A model generated the notes under the pieces. The model made no database searches and was not told the DNA's origin. It was given only the letters and a program-made list of their open reading frames with translations. Shown here piece by piece: positions 11,298 to 22,388 of a DNA stretch of 64,000 bases (within the stretch, counting starts at the first letter, position 1; each line of letters opens with the position of its first letter). The position numbers were made by a program, and so were the translations under genes. This stretch comes from Mycobacterium ostraviense (lineage in GTDB: Bacteria > Actinomycetota > Actinomycetes > Mycobacteriales > Mycobacteriaceae): positions 3,441,846-3,505,845 of the forward strand of contig NZ_NKRE01000001.1 of the NCBI RefSeq assembly GCF_002705925.1, written 5' to 3'.

Positions 11298-11691
11298 CCG
11301 AATTGAGCTGCGCGGCTTGATCGTTCACGGTCGACACGGGGTCTACGACCACGAGCGGGTGGCCGGGCAGCGCTTCATCGTCGACATCACCATGTGGATC
11401 GATCTGGTCGACGCCGCCCGCAGCGACGATTTGGCCGACACCTACGACTACATCGGTTTGGCGCAGCGGGCCAGCGAGATCGTCAGCGGGCCACCGCGCA
11501 ACCTGATCGAAACGGTCGGGGCCGAGATCGCCGACGAGGTGATGGAAGACCAGCGCGTGCATGCCGTCGAGGTGGTGGTGCACAAGCCGCAGGCCCCCAT
11601 CCCGCTGCCGTTCGCCGACATCGCGGTGGTGACCAGGCGGTCACGGCGTGGTGGCCGCGGTGCGGTGGTCCCCGCGGGCGGGGCGGTATGA
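11290..11691 (+). CDS. folB: Dihydroneopterin aldolase
   Basis: A 133-residue enzyme producing 6-hydroxymethyl-dihydropterin from dihydroneopterin. It begins MADRIELRGLIVHGRHGVYDHE, which includes the conserved HGRHGVYD segment with the catalytic Tyr; the Glu of NLIETVGAEIAD binds the pterin and the Lys of VVVHKPQAPIP is the general-acid Lys. The frame is open upstream inside folP1, but family length and the motif place the start at 11290. It is coupled to both neighbours: an 8-bp overlap with folP1 and an ATGA overlap with folK. Confidence 0.95.
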   Translation: MADRIELRGLIVHGRHGVYDHERVAGQRFIVDITMWIDLVDAARSDDLADTYDYIGLAQRASEIVSGPPRNLIETVGAEIADEVMEDQRVHAVEVVVHKPQAPIPLPFADIAVVTRRSRRGGRGAVVPAGGAV

Positions 11692-12215
11692 CGCGGGTAG
11701 TGCTGTCGATCGGCTCGAACCTCGGTGACCGCCTGGCGCATCTTCGGTCGGTCGTCGACGGGCTCGGCGATGCGTTTGTCGCCGCGTCCCGGGTGTACGA
11801 GACCGACCCGTGGGGCGGCATCGAGCAGAATCCGTTTCTCAACGCGGTGCTGATTGCCGACGACCCCGAGCGCGATTGCCACGCATGGCTGTGCCGGGTT
11901 CACGAGTTGGAGCGCGCCGCGGGCCGGATGCGCGACGAACGCTGGGGTCCGCGAACGCTGGACATCGACCTCGTCACCTGCGCCGAGATCACCCCGTCCG
12001 GCCGGGTGGACGTGCTCTCCGACGACGACGATCTGACGCTGCCGCACCCGCTGGCATACCTGCGGGCTTTCGTGATGATCCCGTGGCTGGACGTCGATCC
12101 GGCGGCTGAACTGCCGCTGCCGGATGGTCCGCGGCCCGTGGCCGAGCTGCTGGCTGAGTTGGAGCCCGCCGATCGGGCGAGTGTCCGGTTGACGCCCCTG
12201 GCCTTGGGAAACTGA
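11688..12215 (+). CDS. folK: HPPK, hydroxymethyl-dihydropterin pyrophosphokinase
   Basis: A 175-residue enzyme transferring pyrophosphate from ATP to 6-hydroxymethyl-dihydropterin, giving the FolP1 substrate. Family motifs are LSIGSNLGDRLAHL at the N-terminus, NPFLNAVL, LERAAGRMRDERWGPRTLDIDLV (ATP- and magnesium-binding, the two Asp of DID) and TLPHPLAYLRAFVMIPW. The ATG lies within ATGA shared with the folB stop, and its own stop overlaps the next start (TGATG), so the operon continues into the DUF3180 gene. Confidence 0.95.
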   Translation: MTRVVLSIGSNLGDRLAHLRSVVDGLGDAFVAASRVYETDPWGGIEQNPFLNAVLIADDPERDCHAWLCRVHELERAAGRMRDERWGPRTLDIDLVTCAEITPSGRVDVLSDDDDLTLPHPLAYLRAFVMIPWLDVDPAAELPLPDGPRPVAELLAELEPADRASVRLTPLALGN

Positions 12216-12691
12216 TGGGCCCCACCCGCAAACGCGATCTGATGGCCGCGGTGATGGCGGCTGCGGTGGTGGGTTTTCTGCTGGTCGTGGTGTTGTTCCG
12301 GTGGTTTCCGCCGATCACGGTGTGGACCGGACTGTCGTTGCTCGGCGTCGCCGTCGCCGAGGCGCTGTGGGCTCGCTACATCCGGGCCAAAATCGGTGAC
12401 GGCGAGATCGGCGACGGACCCGGCCGGCTGCACCCGCTCGCGGTGGCCCGCAGTCTGATGGTCGCCAAGGCGTCGGCCTGGGTGGGCGCCCTGGTGCTGG
12501 GTTGGTGGATCGGGGTGTTGGTGTATCTGTTGCCGCGCCGGTCCTGGCAGCGGGTTGCCGTCGAGGACACCACCGGAACGGTCGTGGCGGCCGGCAGCGC
12601 ACTGGCGTTGGTGGTTGCCGCGCTGTGGCTGCAACATTGCTGCAAGTCTCCGCAGGATCCCACCGAGGGCGGTGAGGGGGCCGAAACCTAA
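12215..12691 (+). CDS. DUF3180 family membrane protein
   Basis: A 158-residue integral membrane protein (M. tuberculosis Rv3605c equivalent) with four predicted hydrophobic segments, near residues 11-27, 32-48, 80-105 and 125-145. It starts MGPTRKRDLMAAVMAAAVVG. Its ATG overlaps the folK stop, a linkage conserved across Actinobacteria. The function is unknown. The fixed place behind folK may reflect a membrane or cell-wall role unrelated to folate. Confidence 0.85.
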   Translation: MGPTRKRDLMAAVMAAAVVGFLLVVVLFRWFPPITVWTGLSLLGVAVAEALWARYIRAKIGDGEIGDGPGRLHPLAVARSLMVAKASAWVGALVLGWWIGVLVYLLPRRSWQRVAVEDTTGTVVAAGSALALVVAALWLQHCCKSPQDPTEGGEGAET

Positions 12692-12801
12692 CCGGTTGCT
12701 CGCCATTACTTGCTGACGTTGCTGGCGGCCCCGTCGAATCGGCCGAAGAATCGCCGGACCGGCGCGACACGCGGACGGCGCTGCCCGGGTACAGTCAGGC
12801 C

Positions 12802-14169
12802 ATGACCGTTCTGTCCCGCGGCGCCCGGGTCCGGCGCGGCGGCCGCAGGCCGGGTTGGGTGCTCTTGACGACGTTGCTGGTTCTTGCGATTGCGGCCAGT
12901 TCGGCACTGGTTTTCACCAATCGCGTGGAACTGCTCAAGCTCGCGGTAATCCTGGCGCTGTGGGCCGCCGTCGCCGGCGCGTTCGTGTCGGTGCTGTACC
13001 GCCGGCAAGCCGATGCGGAGCAGGCACGGGCGCGCGATCTGAAGCTGGTTTACGACCTGCAGTTGGATCGGGAAATCTCGGCTCGCCGCGAGTACGAGCT
13101 GTCGGTGGAGTCGCAGCTGCGCCGCGAGCTGGCCGTCGAGCTGCGCGGTGCGGCCGCCGACGAGGTGGCTGCGCTGCGAGCGGAACTGACCGCGTTGCGG
13201 ACCAGTCTGGAGATCTTGTTCGACACGGACTTCGAACACCGCCCGGCGCTGGAGCCCATGGACAAGACGGGGGCAACAGAGGCACGCCGCTCACGAGCGG
13301 TGGCCGATCGGGTCCAGAATGGCCGGGGCCCGGCTGCCGACTGGGTGTCCCTCGACCGGGTCGCGATGGTTCGCCCGGGCGACGCGGTCAGCCGTGCCGA
13401 GGAAGCGATCATCGACGTGCCCGAGGTGGGAATGCCCCCGTACGACGACCGGGATATCCCACCAGCGGGACCGCTGCCGCCGCCTGCCGAGCCCGCAGCA
13501 ACGAAACACTCCGCCGAGCGGGTCGGACTGCACTACGAAACCGCGCCGGCTCCGCCCGGTCCGCGGTACGAGCCTCGTCATCGGCCACCGCCCCCGCCGG
13601 CTCCGCCGCCACAGCCGGAGCCGCAATCGGAACCGCCGTGGGCGCCCGTCGCCGCCGATGGACAGTGGTTACCCCCCGGGGCGCCCGGGAGCCACTGGGC
13701 GTCCGGGGACCCCGCCGCCGCGCCGCCTGCCCAGCCGTCGGGCCGCCGACGCCGTTACCGGCATACCGGACTGGAGGAAGACCAGGGTGACATCGGGCTG
13801 GGCCACGTCAAGGTGCCCGGAGAATCCGGTGGTCGCCGATCACGATCTCGCCATTCGACGGAGTACCGCGACCATGGCGTGGCGAGCCTGGGAGCCGTCC
13901 CCAGGGCCGACGGCACCGGGCCGGCTGCTGCTCCGCCGCCGTCCGCCGCCCCACCTCCGCCTGCGCGGCCCACTGCCCCGCCGCCACCCCGCCTGGCCGC
14001 GCCGCCGCCTCCGGAACCGGCTGCCCGCCATCGCAGCCCGGAGCCGGAGCCCGCGGCGGGAGCACATGGCTCCGACGCCCAAACCGGTGGCCAGTCGGTC
14101 GCGGACCTGCTTGCCCGACTGCAGGTCCAGCCGTCGGGTGGTGGGCGGCGTCGCCGCCGCGGCGGCTGA
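12802..14169 (+). CDS. Pro-rich membrane protein (Rv3604c-like, DUF6779)
   Basis: A 455-residue protein starting MTVLSRGARVRRGGRRPGWV. It has two transmembrane helices (about residues 19-36 and 47-67) and then a charged, probably coiled-coil segment (about 70-150, including LKLVYDLQLDREISARREYE). A very long Pro/Ala-rich, low-complexity cytoplasmic tail ends SVADLLARLQVQPSGGGRRRRRGG. The short basic C-terminal end resembles a conserved anchor in the family. The catalytic role is not recognisable. Its position between the folate and pantothenate operons is conserved with M. tuberculosis Rv3604c. Confidence 0.8.
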   Translation: MTVLSRGARVRRGGRRPGWVLLTTLLVLAIAASSALVFTNRVELLKLAVILALWAAVAGAFVSVLYRRQADAEQARARDLKLVYDLQLDREISARREYELSVESQLRRELAVELRGAAADEVAALRAELTALRTSLEILFDTDFEHRPALEPMDKTGATEARRSRAVADRVQNGRGPAADWVSLDRVAMVRPGDAVSRAEEAIIDVPEVGMPPYDDRDIPPAGPLPPPAEPAATKHSAERVGLHYETAPAPPGPRYEPRHRPPPPPAPPPQPEPQSEPPWAPVAADGQWLPPGAPGSHWASGDPAAAPPAQPSGRRRRYRHTGLEEDQGDIGLGHVKVPGESGGRRSRSRHSTEYRDHGVASLGAVPRADGTGPAAAPPPSAAPPPPARPTAPPPPRLAAPPPPEPAARHRSPEPEPAAGAHGSDAQTGGQSVADLLARLQVQPSGGGRRRRRGG

Positions 14170-14237
14170 TCGACTACAGTTCTAGTGACCGTCCGGTACC
14201 CGTTCAGCCAAGGGACTGGAACGAACGAAAGAAACCT

Positions 14238-15164
14238 GTGAGGTCGTCTGCGATGGTGCAGTTCGACGGATTGCGCCCGGCCAGGCTCAAAGTAGGAGTC
14301 ATCTCCGCCGGCCGGGTAGGCACCGCGTTAGGAGTGGCGCTGGAGCGCGCCGACCACGTTGTGGTGGCATGCAGCGCCGTCTCCCATGCGTCGCTGCAAC
14401 GCGCCGAGCGCCGGCTGCCCGATACCCCGGTATTGCCGCCGCCGGACGTCGCTGCCGCAGCCGAGCTGCTGCTGTTGGCGGTGCCCGACAGCGAACTAGC
14501 GGGTTTGGTATCCGGCTTGGCAGCCACCTCGGCGGTGCGGCCCGGGACACTTGTGGCGCACACCTCCGGCGCCAACGGGGTCGGGATCCTGGCACCGCTG
14601 ACCCGGCAGGGCTGCATACCGCTGGCCATTCACCCGGCGATGACGTTCACCGGGTCCGACGAGGACATCAGCCGGCTGCCGGATACCTGCTTCGGGATCA
14701 CCGCGGCCGACGGCGTCGGCTATGCGATTGCCCAATCGCTGGTGCTGGAAATGGGTGGGGAGCCGTTCAGTGTCCGCGAGGACGCCCGCATTCTCTACCA
14801 TGCGGCGCTGGCGCACGCGAGCAACCACATCGTGACGGTGCTCGCCGACGCTCTCGAGGCGTTGCGCGCCGCGCTGCGCGGCAGCGAACTGCTCGGCCAA
14901 CAGTGCGTCGACGACCAGCCCGGGGGGATTGCCGAACGCATCATCGGACCGCTGGCCCGCGCGGCGCTGGAGAACACACTGCAGCGCGGTCAGGCCGCGC
15001 TGACCGGGCCGATCGCCCGTGGTGATGCGGCCGCGGTCGCCGGGCACCTGGCCGCGCTGACCGATGTCGACCCGCAACTGGCCCACGCCTACCGGGTGAA
15101 CGCGCTGCGGACCGCGCAGCGGGCGCATGCTCCCGAGGATGTCGTCGAGGTGCTGGCGCGGTGA
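14238..15164 (+). CDS. Rossmann-like DUF2520 dehydrogenase-type protein
   Basis: A 308-residue protein with an N-terminal Rossmann fold (KVGVISAGRVGTALGVALERA) and a C-terminal helical DUF2520 domain with HAALAHASNHIVTVLADALEAL. It looks like a ketopantoate-reductase or pyrroline-carboxylate-reductase relative. Its stop overlaps the panC start (GTGA), and the linkage with panC-panD-coaX is conserved (M. tuberculosis Rv3603c), which supports a pantothenate-related reductase. That role is inferred. GTG at 14238 is used; ATG at 14253 is an alternative start. Confidence 0.8.
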   Translation: MRSSAMVQFDGLRPARLKVGVISAGRVGTALGVALERADHVVVACSAVSHASLQRAERRLPDTPVLPPPDVAAAAELLLLAVPDSELAGLVSGLAATSAVRPGTLVAHTSGANGVGILAPLTRQGCIPLAIHPAMTFTGSDEDISRLPDTCFGITAADGVGYAIAQSLVLEMGGEPFSVREDARILYHAALAHASNHIVTVLADALEALRAALRGSELLGQQCVDDQPGGIAERIIGPLARAALENTLQRGQAALTGPIARGDAAAVAGHLAALTDVDPQLAHAYRVNALRTAQRAHAPEDVVEVLAR

Positions 15165-16099
15165 AAGTCAGCTTCCGCCCGGGCGAACTCAACCGGTACT
15201 CGGTGCCGCGTGAGGTCAGCGACGTCTGCCGCGCGCTGCGGCACACCGGCCGGCGAGTGATGTTGGTGCCCACGATGGGCGCCCTGCACGAGGGCCATCT
15301 CGCGCTGGTGCGCGCGGCCAAGAGGACGCCCGGCTCGGTGGTCGTGGTGTCGATCTTCGTCAATCCGCTGCAATTCGGCACCGGGGAGGATCTCGACGCC
15401 TACCCCCGAACCCTCGAGGACGACGTGGCGCAGCTGCGTGCCGAAGGCGTGGAGATCGTGTTCGCGCCGACGGCCGCGGCGATGTACCCAGACGGCATGC
15501 GTACCACGGTGCAACCCGGGCCGTTGGGCGCCGACCTCGAAGGCAGCGTGCGGCCGGGCCATTTCGCCGGGGTGCTGACCGTGGTGCTCAAACTGCTGAA
15601 CATCATCCGGCCCGATCGGGCCTATTTCGGCGAGAAGGACTATCAGCAGCTGGTGCTCATCCGGCAGATGGTCGCGGACCTGAACGTCGACGTGCAGGTG
15701 GTTGGGGTGCCGACCGTGCGGGAGGCCGACGGGCTGGCGATGTCGTCGCGCAACCGCTACCTGGACCCGGCGCAGCGGGAAGCGGCGGTGGCGCTGTCGG
15801 CGGCGCTGACGGCCGGTGCACATGCGGCTGCATTAGCGGGCGCCGGGGCCCGGGCCGCGGTGGACGCGGCTCGCGCTGTGCTCGACGCGGTGCCCGGGAT
15901 CGCGGTCGATTACGTGGAGTTGCGCGACGCCGGGCTCGGCCCGGCGCCTGCTAGCGGATCAGCCCGGCTGCTGGTTGCGGCGCGCGTCGGCGCTACCAGG
16001 CTGCTGGACAACGTTGAAATCCAGATCGGAAACTTCGCCGGCACCCTCGGGCCGGACGAGTCGCGGGCTCACTATGCCCAATCACCTTGGAGGAATTGA
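15161..16099 (+). CDS. panC: Pantothenate synthetase
   Basis: A 312-residue ATP-dependent ligase joining pantoate and beta-alanine. The nucleotidyl-transferase HxGH-type motif is in VPTMGALHEGHLALVRAA. Other landmarks are SIFVNPLQFGTGEDLDAYPRT, RPGHFAGVLTVVLKL, RAYFGEKDYQQL and MSSRNRYLDP, the pantoate and ATP contacts. The GTG start is inside the GTGA overlap with the preceding gene, and the stop overlaps the panD ATG (TGATG). It acts in the cytosol in coenzyme A synthesis. Confidence 0.97.
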   Translation: MKVSFRPGELNRYSVPREVSDVCRALRHTGRRVMLVPTMGALHEGHLALVRAAKRTPGSVVVVSIFVNPLQFGTGEDLDAYPRTLEDDVAQLRAEGVEIVFAPTAAAMYPDGMRTTVQPGPLGADLEGSVRPGHFAGVLTVVLKLLNIIRPDRAYFGEKDYQQLVLIRQMVADLNVDVQVVGVPTVREADGLAMSSRNRYLDPAQREAAVALSAALTAGAHAAALAGAGARAAVDAARAVLDAVPGIAVDYVELRDAGLGPAPASGSARLLVAARVGATRLLDNVEIQIGNFAGTLGPDESRAHYAQSPWRN

Positions 16100-16518
16100 T
16101 GTTACGGACCATGCTGAAGTCGAAGATCCACCGCGCGACGGTGACGCAGGCGGACTTGCATTATGTCGGGTCGGTGACCATCGACGCCGATCTGATGGAG
16201 GCCGCCGATCTGCTCGAGGGCGAACAGGTGACCATCGTCGACATCGACAACGGGGCCCGCCTCGTCACGTATGCGATCACCGGCGAGCGCGGCAGCGGCG
16301 TCATCGGGATCAACGGTGCCGCCGCTCATCTCGTGCACCCGGGCGACCTGGTGATCCTGATCGCCTACGGGGCCATGGAGGATGCCGAGGCGCGCGCCTA
16401 TAAACCGCGGATCGTGTTCGTCGACGCCCGGAACAGGCGGATCGACCTGGGCAGCGATCCGGCTTATGTGCCCGCTGACGCGGGGGAGCTACTAGACCCG
16501 CGGATCGGTGTGCGGTAG
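16099..16518 (+). CDS. panD: Aspartate 1-decarboxylase
   Basis: A 139-residue proenzyme making beta-alanine from aspartate. Self-cleavage between Gly24 and Ser25 in HYVGSVTID generates the pyruvoyl cofactor. The start MLRTMLKSKIHRATVTQADL is typical, so the ATG at 16099 is preferred to the upstream TTG frame. The gene overlaps panC by one base and coaX begins 2 bp after its stop. The C-terminal tail (DPAYVPADAGELLDP) is the region where pyrazinamide-resistance mutations occur in M. tuberculosis. Confidence 0.97.
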   Translation: MLRTMLKSKIHRATVTQADLHYVGSVTIDADLMEAADLLEGEQVTIVDIDNGARLVTYAITGERGSGVIGINGAAAHLVHPGDLVILIAYGAMEDAEARAYKPRIVFVDARNRRIDLGSDPAYVPADAGELLDPRIGVR

Positions 16519-16520
16519 CC

Positions 16521-17339
16521 GTGCTGCTGGCGATCGACGTCCGCAACACCCACACCGTCGTCGGCCTGCTGTCCGGAGCCAAGCAGCACGCAAAGGTGGT
16601 GCAGCAGTGGCGGATTCGCACCGAATCCGAGGTCACCGCCGACGAATTGGCGCTCACCATCGACGGCCTGATCGGCGAGGACTCCGAGCGGCTCACCGGC
16701 GCGGCCGGTCTGTCCACGGTCCCGTCGGTGCTGCATGAGGTCCGGATCATGCTCGACCAGTATTGGCCGTCGGTCCCGCACGTGCTGATCGAACCGGGGG
16801 TGCGAACGGGTATCCCGCTGCTGGTCGACAACCCCAAAGAAGTGGGCGCAGACCGGATCGTGAACTGCCTGGCGGCCCATCACAAGTTCGGCAAGGCCGC
16901 CATCGTCGTCGATTTCGGCTCGTCGATCTGCGTGGACGTGGTGTCGGCCAAGGGTGAATTCCTCGGCGGTGCCATCGCGCCCGGAGTGCAGGTGTCTTCC
17001 GATGCTGCGGCCGCCCGCTCGGCGGCGCTGCGCCGCGTGGAGCTGACCCGGCCGCGTTCGGTCGTCGGCAAGAACACCGTCGAATGCATGCAGGCCGGCG
17101 CGGTGTTCGGCTTTGCCGGGCTGGTCGACGGCTTGGTCGGACGCATCCGCGAAGACGTCAAGGGTTTCTCCGCCGCCGACGATGTCGCGGTCGTGGCCAC
17201 CGGCCATACCGCGCCGCTGCTGCTGCCGGAACTGCATACCGTCGACCACTATGACCAGTACCTGACCCTGCATGGGCTGCGGCTCGTCTTCGAACGAAAC
17301 CGCGACGCCCAGGCGGGCCGGTTGAAGAGCGCGCGCTAG
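16521..17339 (+). CDS. coaX: Type III pantothenate kinase
   Basis: A 272-residue acetate-kinase-fold enzyme in the CoaX class. It begins MLLAIDVRNTHTVVGLLSGA (phosphate-1 motif). Other landmarks are ADRIVNCLAAHHKFG and IVVDFGSSICVDVVSAKGEFLGGAIAPG (phosphate-2 and substrate motifs). It starts with GTG 2 bp after panD. M. tuberculosis also has CoaA, and its CoaX was reported to be inactive in vitro, so the physiological role is uncertain. Confidence 0.93.
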   Translation: MLLAIDVRNTHTVVGLLSGAKQHAKVVQQWRIRTESEVTADELALTIDGLIGEDSERLTGAAGLSTVPSVLHEVRIMLDQYWPSVPHVLIEPGVRTGIPLLVDNPKEVGADRIVNCLAAHHKFGKAAIVVDFGSSICVDVVSAKGEFLGGAIAPGVQVSSDAAAARSAALRRVELTRPRSVVGKNTVECMQAGAVFGFAGLVDGLVGRIREDVKGFSAADDVAVVATGHTAPLLLPELHTVDHYDQYLTLHGLRLVFERNRDAQAGRLKSAR

Positions 17340-17431
17340 CACTCGCCGCGAGTCTGCGCACAGCGCGAACCGCGAGCCGGTAGTCACGCCGTCAGCGCAG
17401 GCTCACTGCCGTGAGCGCAGAGTCGACCCCT

Positions 17432-17449
17432 TAAGCTGGCACGTCGTGA
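17432..17449 (+). promoter_or_regulatory. Putative near-leaderless promoter/start signal of lysS
   Basis: The sequence TAAGCTGGCACGTCGTGA ends in the GTG start of lysS (17446-17448) and recurs identically at the cysS start (41601-41618). TAAGCT fits the mycobacterial -10 consensus TANNNT, placing the transcription start within a few bases of the GTG. Promoter function is inferred. Confidence 0.5.
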
Positions 17450-18945
17450 GTGCCGCTGACCCAGACCTCCCCGAGCAGTTCCGGATCCGTCGGGACAAGC
17501 GCGCTCGGCTGTTGGCAGAAGGGCACGACCCTTACCCGGTCGCCATCGAACGCACCCACACCCTGGCCGAGATCCGCGCCGCCTACCCGAACCTGCCCGT
17601 CGACACCGCGACCGACGACATCGTCGGTGTTGCCGGCCGGGTGGTCTTCGCGCGCAACGCCGGAAAGCTGTGCTTTGCGACACTTCAGGACGGCGACGGC
17701 ACCCGCCTGCAGGTGATGATCAGCTTCGATAAGGTCGGCCGGGAAGCGCTCGATGCGTGGAAAGCCGATGTCGATCTCGGCGACATCGTGTACGTGCACG
17801 GCACCGTGATCAGTTCACGCCGCGGCGAATTGTCGGTTCTCGCCGACTCCTGGCGGATGGCCGCCAAGTCGCTGCGGCCGCTGCCCGTCGCGCACAAGGA
17901 GATGAGCGAGGAGGCACGGGTACGGCAGCGCTATGTCGACCTGATCGTCCGTCCGCAGGCGCGGGAGGTGGCCCGGCAGCGGATTGCCGTCATCCGAGCG
18001 ATAAGGAATGCGCTGGAACGCCGGGGGTTCGTCGAGGTCGAGACGCCCATGTTGCAAACGCTGGCCGGCGGCGCGGCAGCCCGGCCGTTCGTCACCCATT
18101 CCAACGCTCTCGACATGGACCTCTACCTTCGTATCGCGCCGGAACTGTTCCTCAAGCGTTGCATAGTCGGCGGCTTCGACAGGGTCTTCGAACTAAATCG
18201 GGTGTTCCGAAACGAAGGTGCCGATTCTACACATTCGCCGGAATTCTCGATGTTGGAGACCTACCAGACCTATGGAACCTATGACGATTCCGCGGTGGTC
18301 ACCAGGCAGATTATTCAAGAGGTAGCCGACGAGGCGATCGGCACCCGACAACTTCCGATGCCCGACGGCAGTGTCTACGACATCGACGGAGAATGGGCGA
18401 CAATCCAGATGTATTCCTCCCTGTCGGCGGCACTCGGCGAAGAGATCACACCGCAGACCTCGGTCGATCGGTTACGCGAGATCGCGCGTCGACTCGATGA
18501 AGAGATTCTGGACAAGGGTGGCTACCGTCACGGCAAACTCGTCGAGGAACTCTGGGAGCACACCGTGGGCAACACGTTGACCGCGCCCACATTTGTGAAG
18601 GATTTTCCGGTGGAGACAACGCCATTGACCCGCCAGCACCGCAGTATCGCCGGAGTAACCGAGAAGTGGGACCTCTACCTGCACGGAGTCGAACTGGCCA
18701 CCGGGTACTCTGAATTAAACGATCCGGTGGTACAGCGGGATAGATTCGCTGACCAGGCCCGCGCCGCGGCTGCGGGCGACGACGAGGCCATGTTACTCGA
18801 CGAGGATTTTCTGGCAGCCCTGGAGTACGGGATGCCGCCGTGCACCGGAACCGGAATGGGTATCGATCGGTTGTTGATGGCTTTGACCGGCCTGTCAATT
18901 AGGGAGACAGTTTTGTTCCCGATTGTTCGACCGCACTCCAACTGA
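17446..18945 (+). CDS. lysS: Lysyl-tRNA synthetase (class II)
   Basis: A 499-residue class II synthetase charging tRNA-Lys. It has an N-terminal OB-fold anticodon-binding domain (about residues 55-150, VVFARNAGKLCFATLQDGDG). The catalytic core shows motif 1 (RRGFVEVETPMLQ), motif 2 (FELNRVFRNEGADSTHSPEF) and motif 3 (GTGMGIDRLLMALTG). The start is GTG, placed by the domain and the shared upstream signal. lsr2 and clpC1 follow in the same direction. The tail after motif 3 is intact, unlike the LysX fusion paralogue. Confidence 0.95.
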   Translation: MSAADPDLPEQFRIRRDKRARLLAEGHDPYPVAIERTHTLAEIRAAYPNLPVDTATDDIVGVAGRVVFARNAGKLCFATLQDGDGTRLQVMISFDKVGREALDAWKADVDLGDIVYVHGTVISSRRGELSVLADSWRMAAKSLRPLPVAHKEMSEEARVRQRYVDLIVRPQAREVARQRIAVIRAIRNALERRGFVEVETPMLQTLAGGAAARPFVTHSNALDMDLYLRIAPELFLKRCIVGGFDRVFELNRVFRNEGADSTHSPEFSMLETYQTYGTYDDSAVVTRQIIQEVADEAIGTRQLPMPDGSVYDIDGEWATIQMYSSLSAALGEEITPQTSVDRLREIARRLDEEILDKGGYRHGKLVEELWEHTVGNTLTAPTFVKDFPVETTPLTRQHRSIAGVTEKWDLYLHGVELATGYSELNDPVVQRDRFADQARAAAAGDDEAMLLDEDFLAALEYGMPPCTGTGMGIDRLLMALTGLSIRETVLFPIVRPHSN

Positions 18946-18971
18946 ACTGCCCGCCGATGTGTCCAGATTGT

Positions 18972-18977
18972 ATAATT
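18972..18977 (+). promoter_or_regulatory. Putative -10 element of lsr2
   Basis: A perfect TATAAT follows TTG in an otherwise GC-rich gap between lysS and lsr2. It would give an lsr2 leader of about 75-80 nt. No good -35 is seen, which is common for mycobacterial SigA promoters. Confidence 0.4.
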
Positions 18978-19060
18978 CACGTTCTTATGGCAGATTAGTG
19001 AGCGGGGAGTCTATCCATCCTGCACGGTAACTGCACGGGAAGAAACGCGAGGGTAAGCCA

Positions 19061-19399
19061 ATGGCGAAGAAAGTAACCGTCACCTTGGTCGACGATTTCG
19101 ACGGTTCCGGCGCCGCCGACGAAACGGTCGAATTCGGGCTTGACGGGGTGACCTATGAGATTGACCTTTCTTCTAAGAATGCCGCGAAACTGCGCGGCGA
19201 CTTGAAGCAATGGGTCGAGGCCGGCCGTCGTGTCGGCGGTCGCCGGCGCGGGCGTTCCGGCTCCGGCCGCGGCCGCGGCGCGATCGACCGCGAACAAAGC
19301 GCCGCGATCCGGGAATGGGCGCGTCGCAATGGACACAACGTGTCGACCCGCGGCCGCATCCCGGCCGACATCATCGACGCGTTCCACGCCGCAACCTAG
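19061..19399 (+). CDS. lsr2: Nucleoid-associated silencer Lsr2
   Basis: A 112-residue H-NS-like xenogeneic silencer that bridges AT-rich DNA. The N-terminal dimerisation domain (MAKKVTVTLVDDFDGSG to about residue 58) is followed by a basic linker. The C-terminal DNA-binding domain (about 76-112) carries the AT-hook-like R97-G98-R99 in VSTRGRIPADIIDAF. The gene lies downstream of lysS with its own probable promoter, and a strong hairpin follows. It probably controls PE/PPE and other horizontally acquired genes, including AT-rich stretches in this window. Confidence 0.97.
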   Translation: MAKKVTVTLVDDFDGSGAADETVEFGLDGVTYEIDLSSKNAAKLRGDLKQWVEAGRRVGGRRRGRSGSGRGRGAIDREQSAAIREWARRNGHNVSTRGRIPADIIDAFHAAT

Positions 19400-19409
19400 C
19401 AATCGCTCA

Positions 19410-19444
19410 CACCGGCGCCCAGGCTCCAAGCCTGGGCGCCGGTG
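19410..19444 (+). terminator. Hairpin terminator after lsr2
   Basis: Perfect 16-bp arms, 19410-19425 and 19429-19444 (CACCGGCGCCCAGGCT and its complement), are separated by 3 bp, 11 bp after the lsr2 stop. There is no U-tract, as usual for mycobacterial intrinsic terminators. Confidence 0.75.
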
Positions 19445-19454
19445 CTGTGTCGCT

Positions 19455-19469
19455 TTCGCTGGTGGCGAA
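19455..19469 (+). promoter_or_regulatory. Putative ClgR operator upstream of clpC1
   Basis: TTCGC-TGGTG-GCGAA is a perfect dyad (5-bp arms, 5-bp spacer) of the CGC-N5-GCG type bound by ClgR, the activator of clp genes in actinobacteria. It lies about 230 bp before clpC1. The assignment rests on motif and context only. Confidence 0.5.
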
Positions 19470-19699
19470 CCCGCCGCCGTCGGCGCCGGAAACATATCGG
19501 CGATCCTCCTCGTTGACGTGGTGCGGTTCTGAAGTAAGAGGTGCCACGCGGACATGGGTCCGCGCCCCGGAACCGCTAGGTACCGCAAGGTTATGAACCC
19601 TGGCGGGCCGACCATTACAGTGGACAGCAGGTACGCGGGGCCGAGCCGGACCGGCTCGGGGCCGACCAAAGTACCGATGAGGAGAGCAGGTAACCGCCG

Positions 19700-22246
<2,547 letters not shown>

Positions 22247-22388
22247 TAGCGGGCACGGTGCCCAGCGGTTACGGAATCTGATCGGTAACAGCCAGTCGAC
22301 TGCGGAACATTGGGCGAAAATCCGGTCTGTCGGGCTGGGGGGCGATACCCTCTCGCCAGGTGATTACTCGATGTGGCCGGAGGTACCC

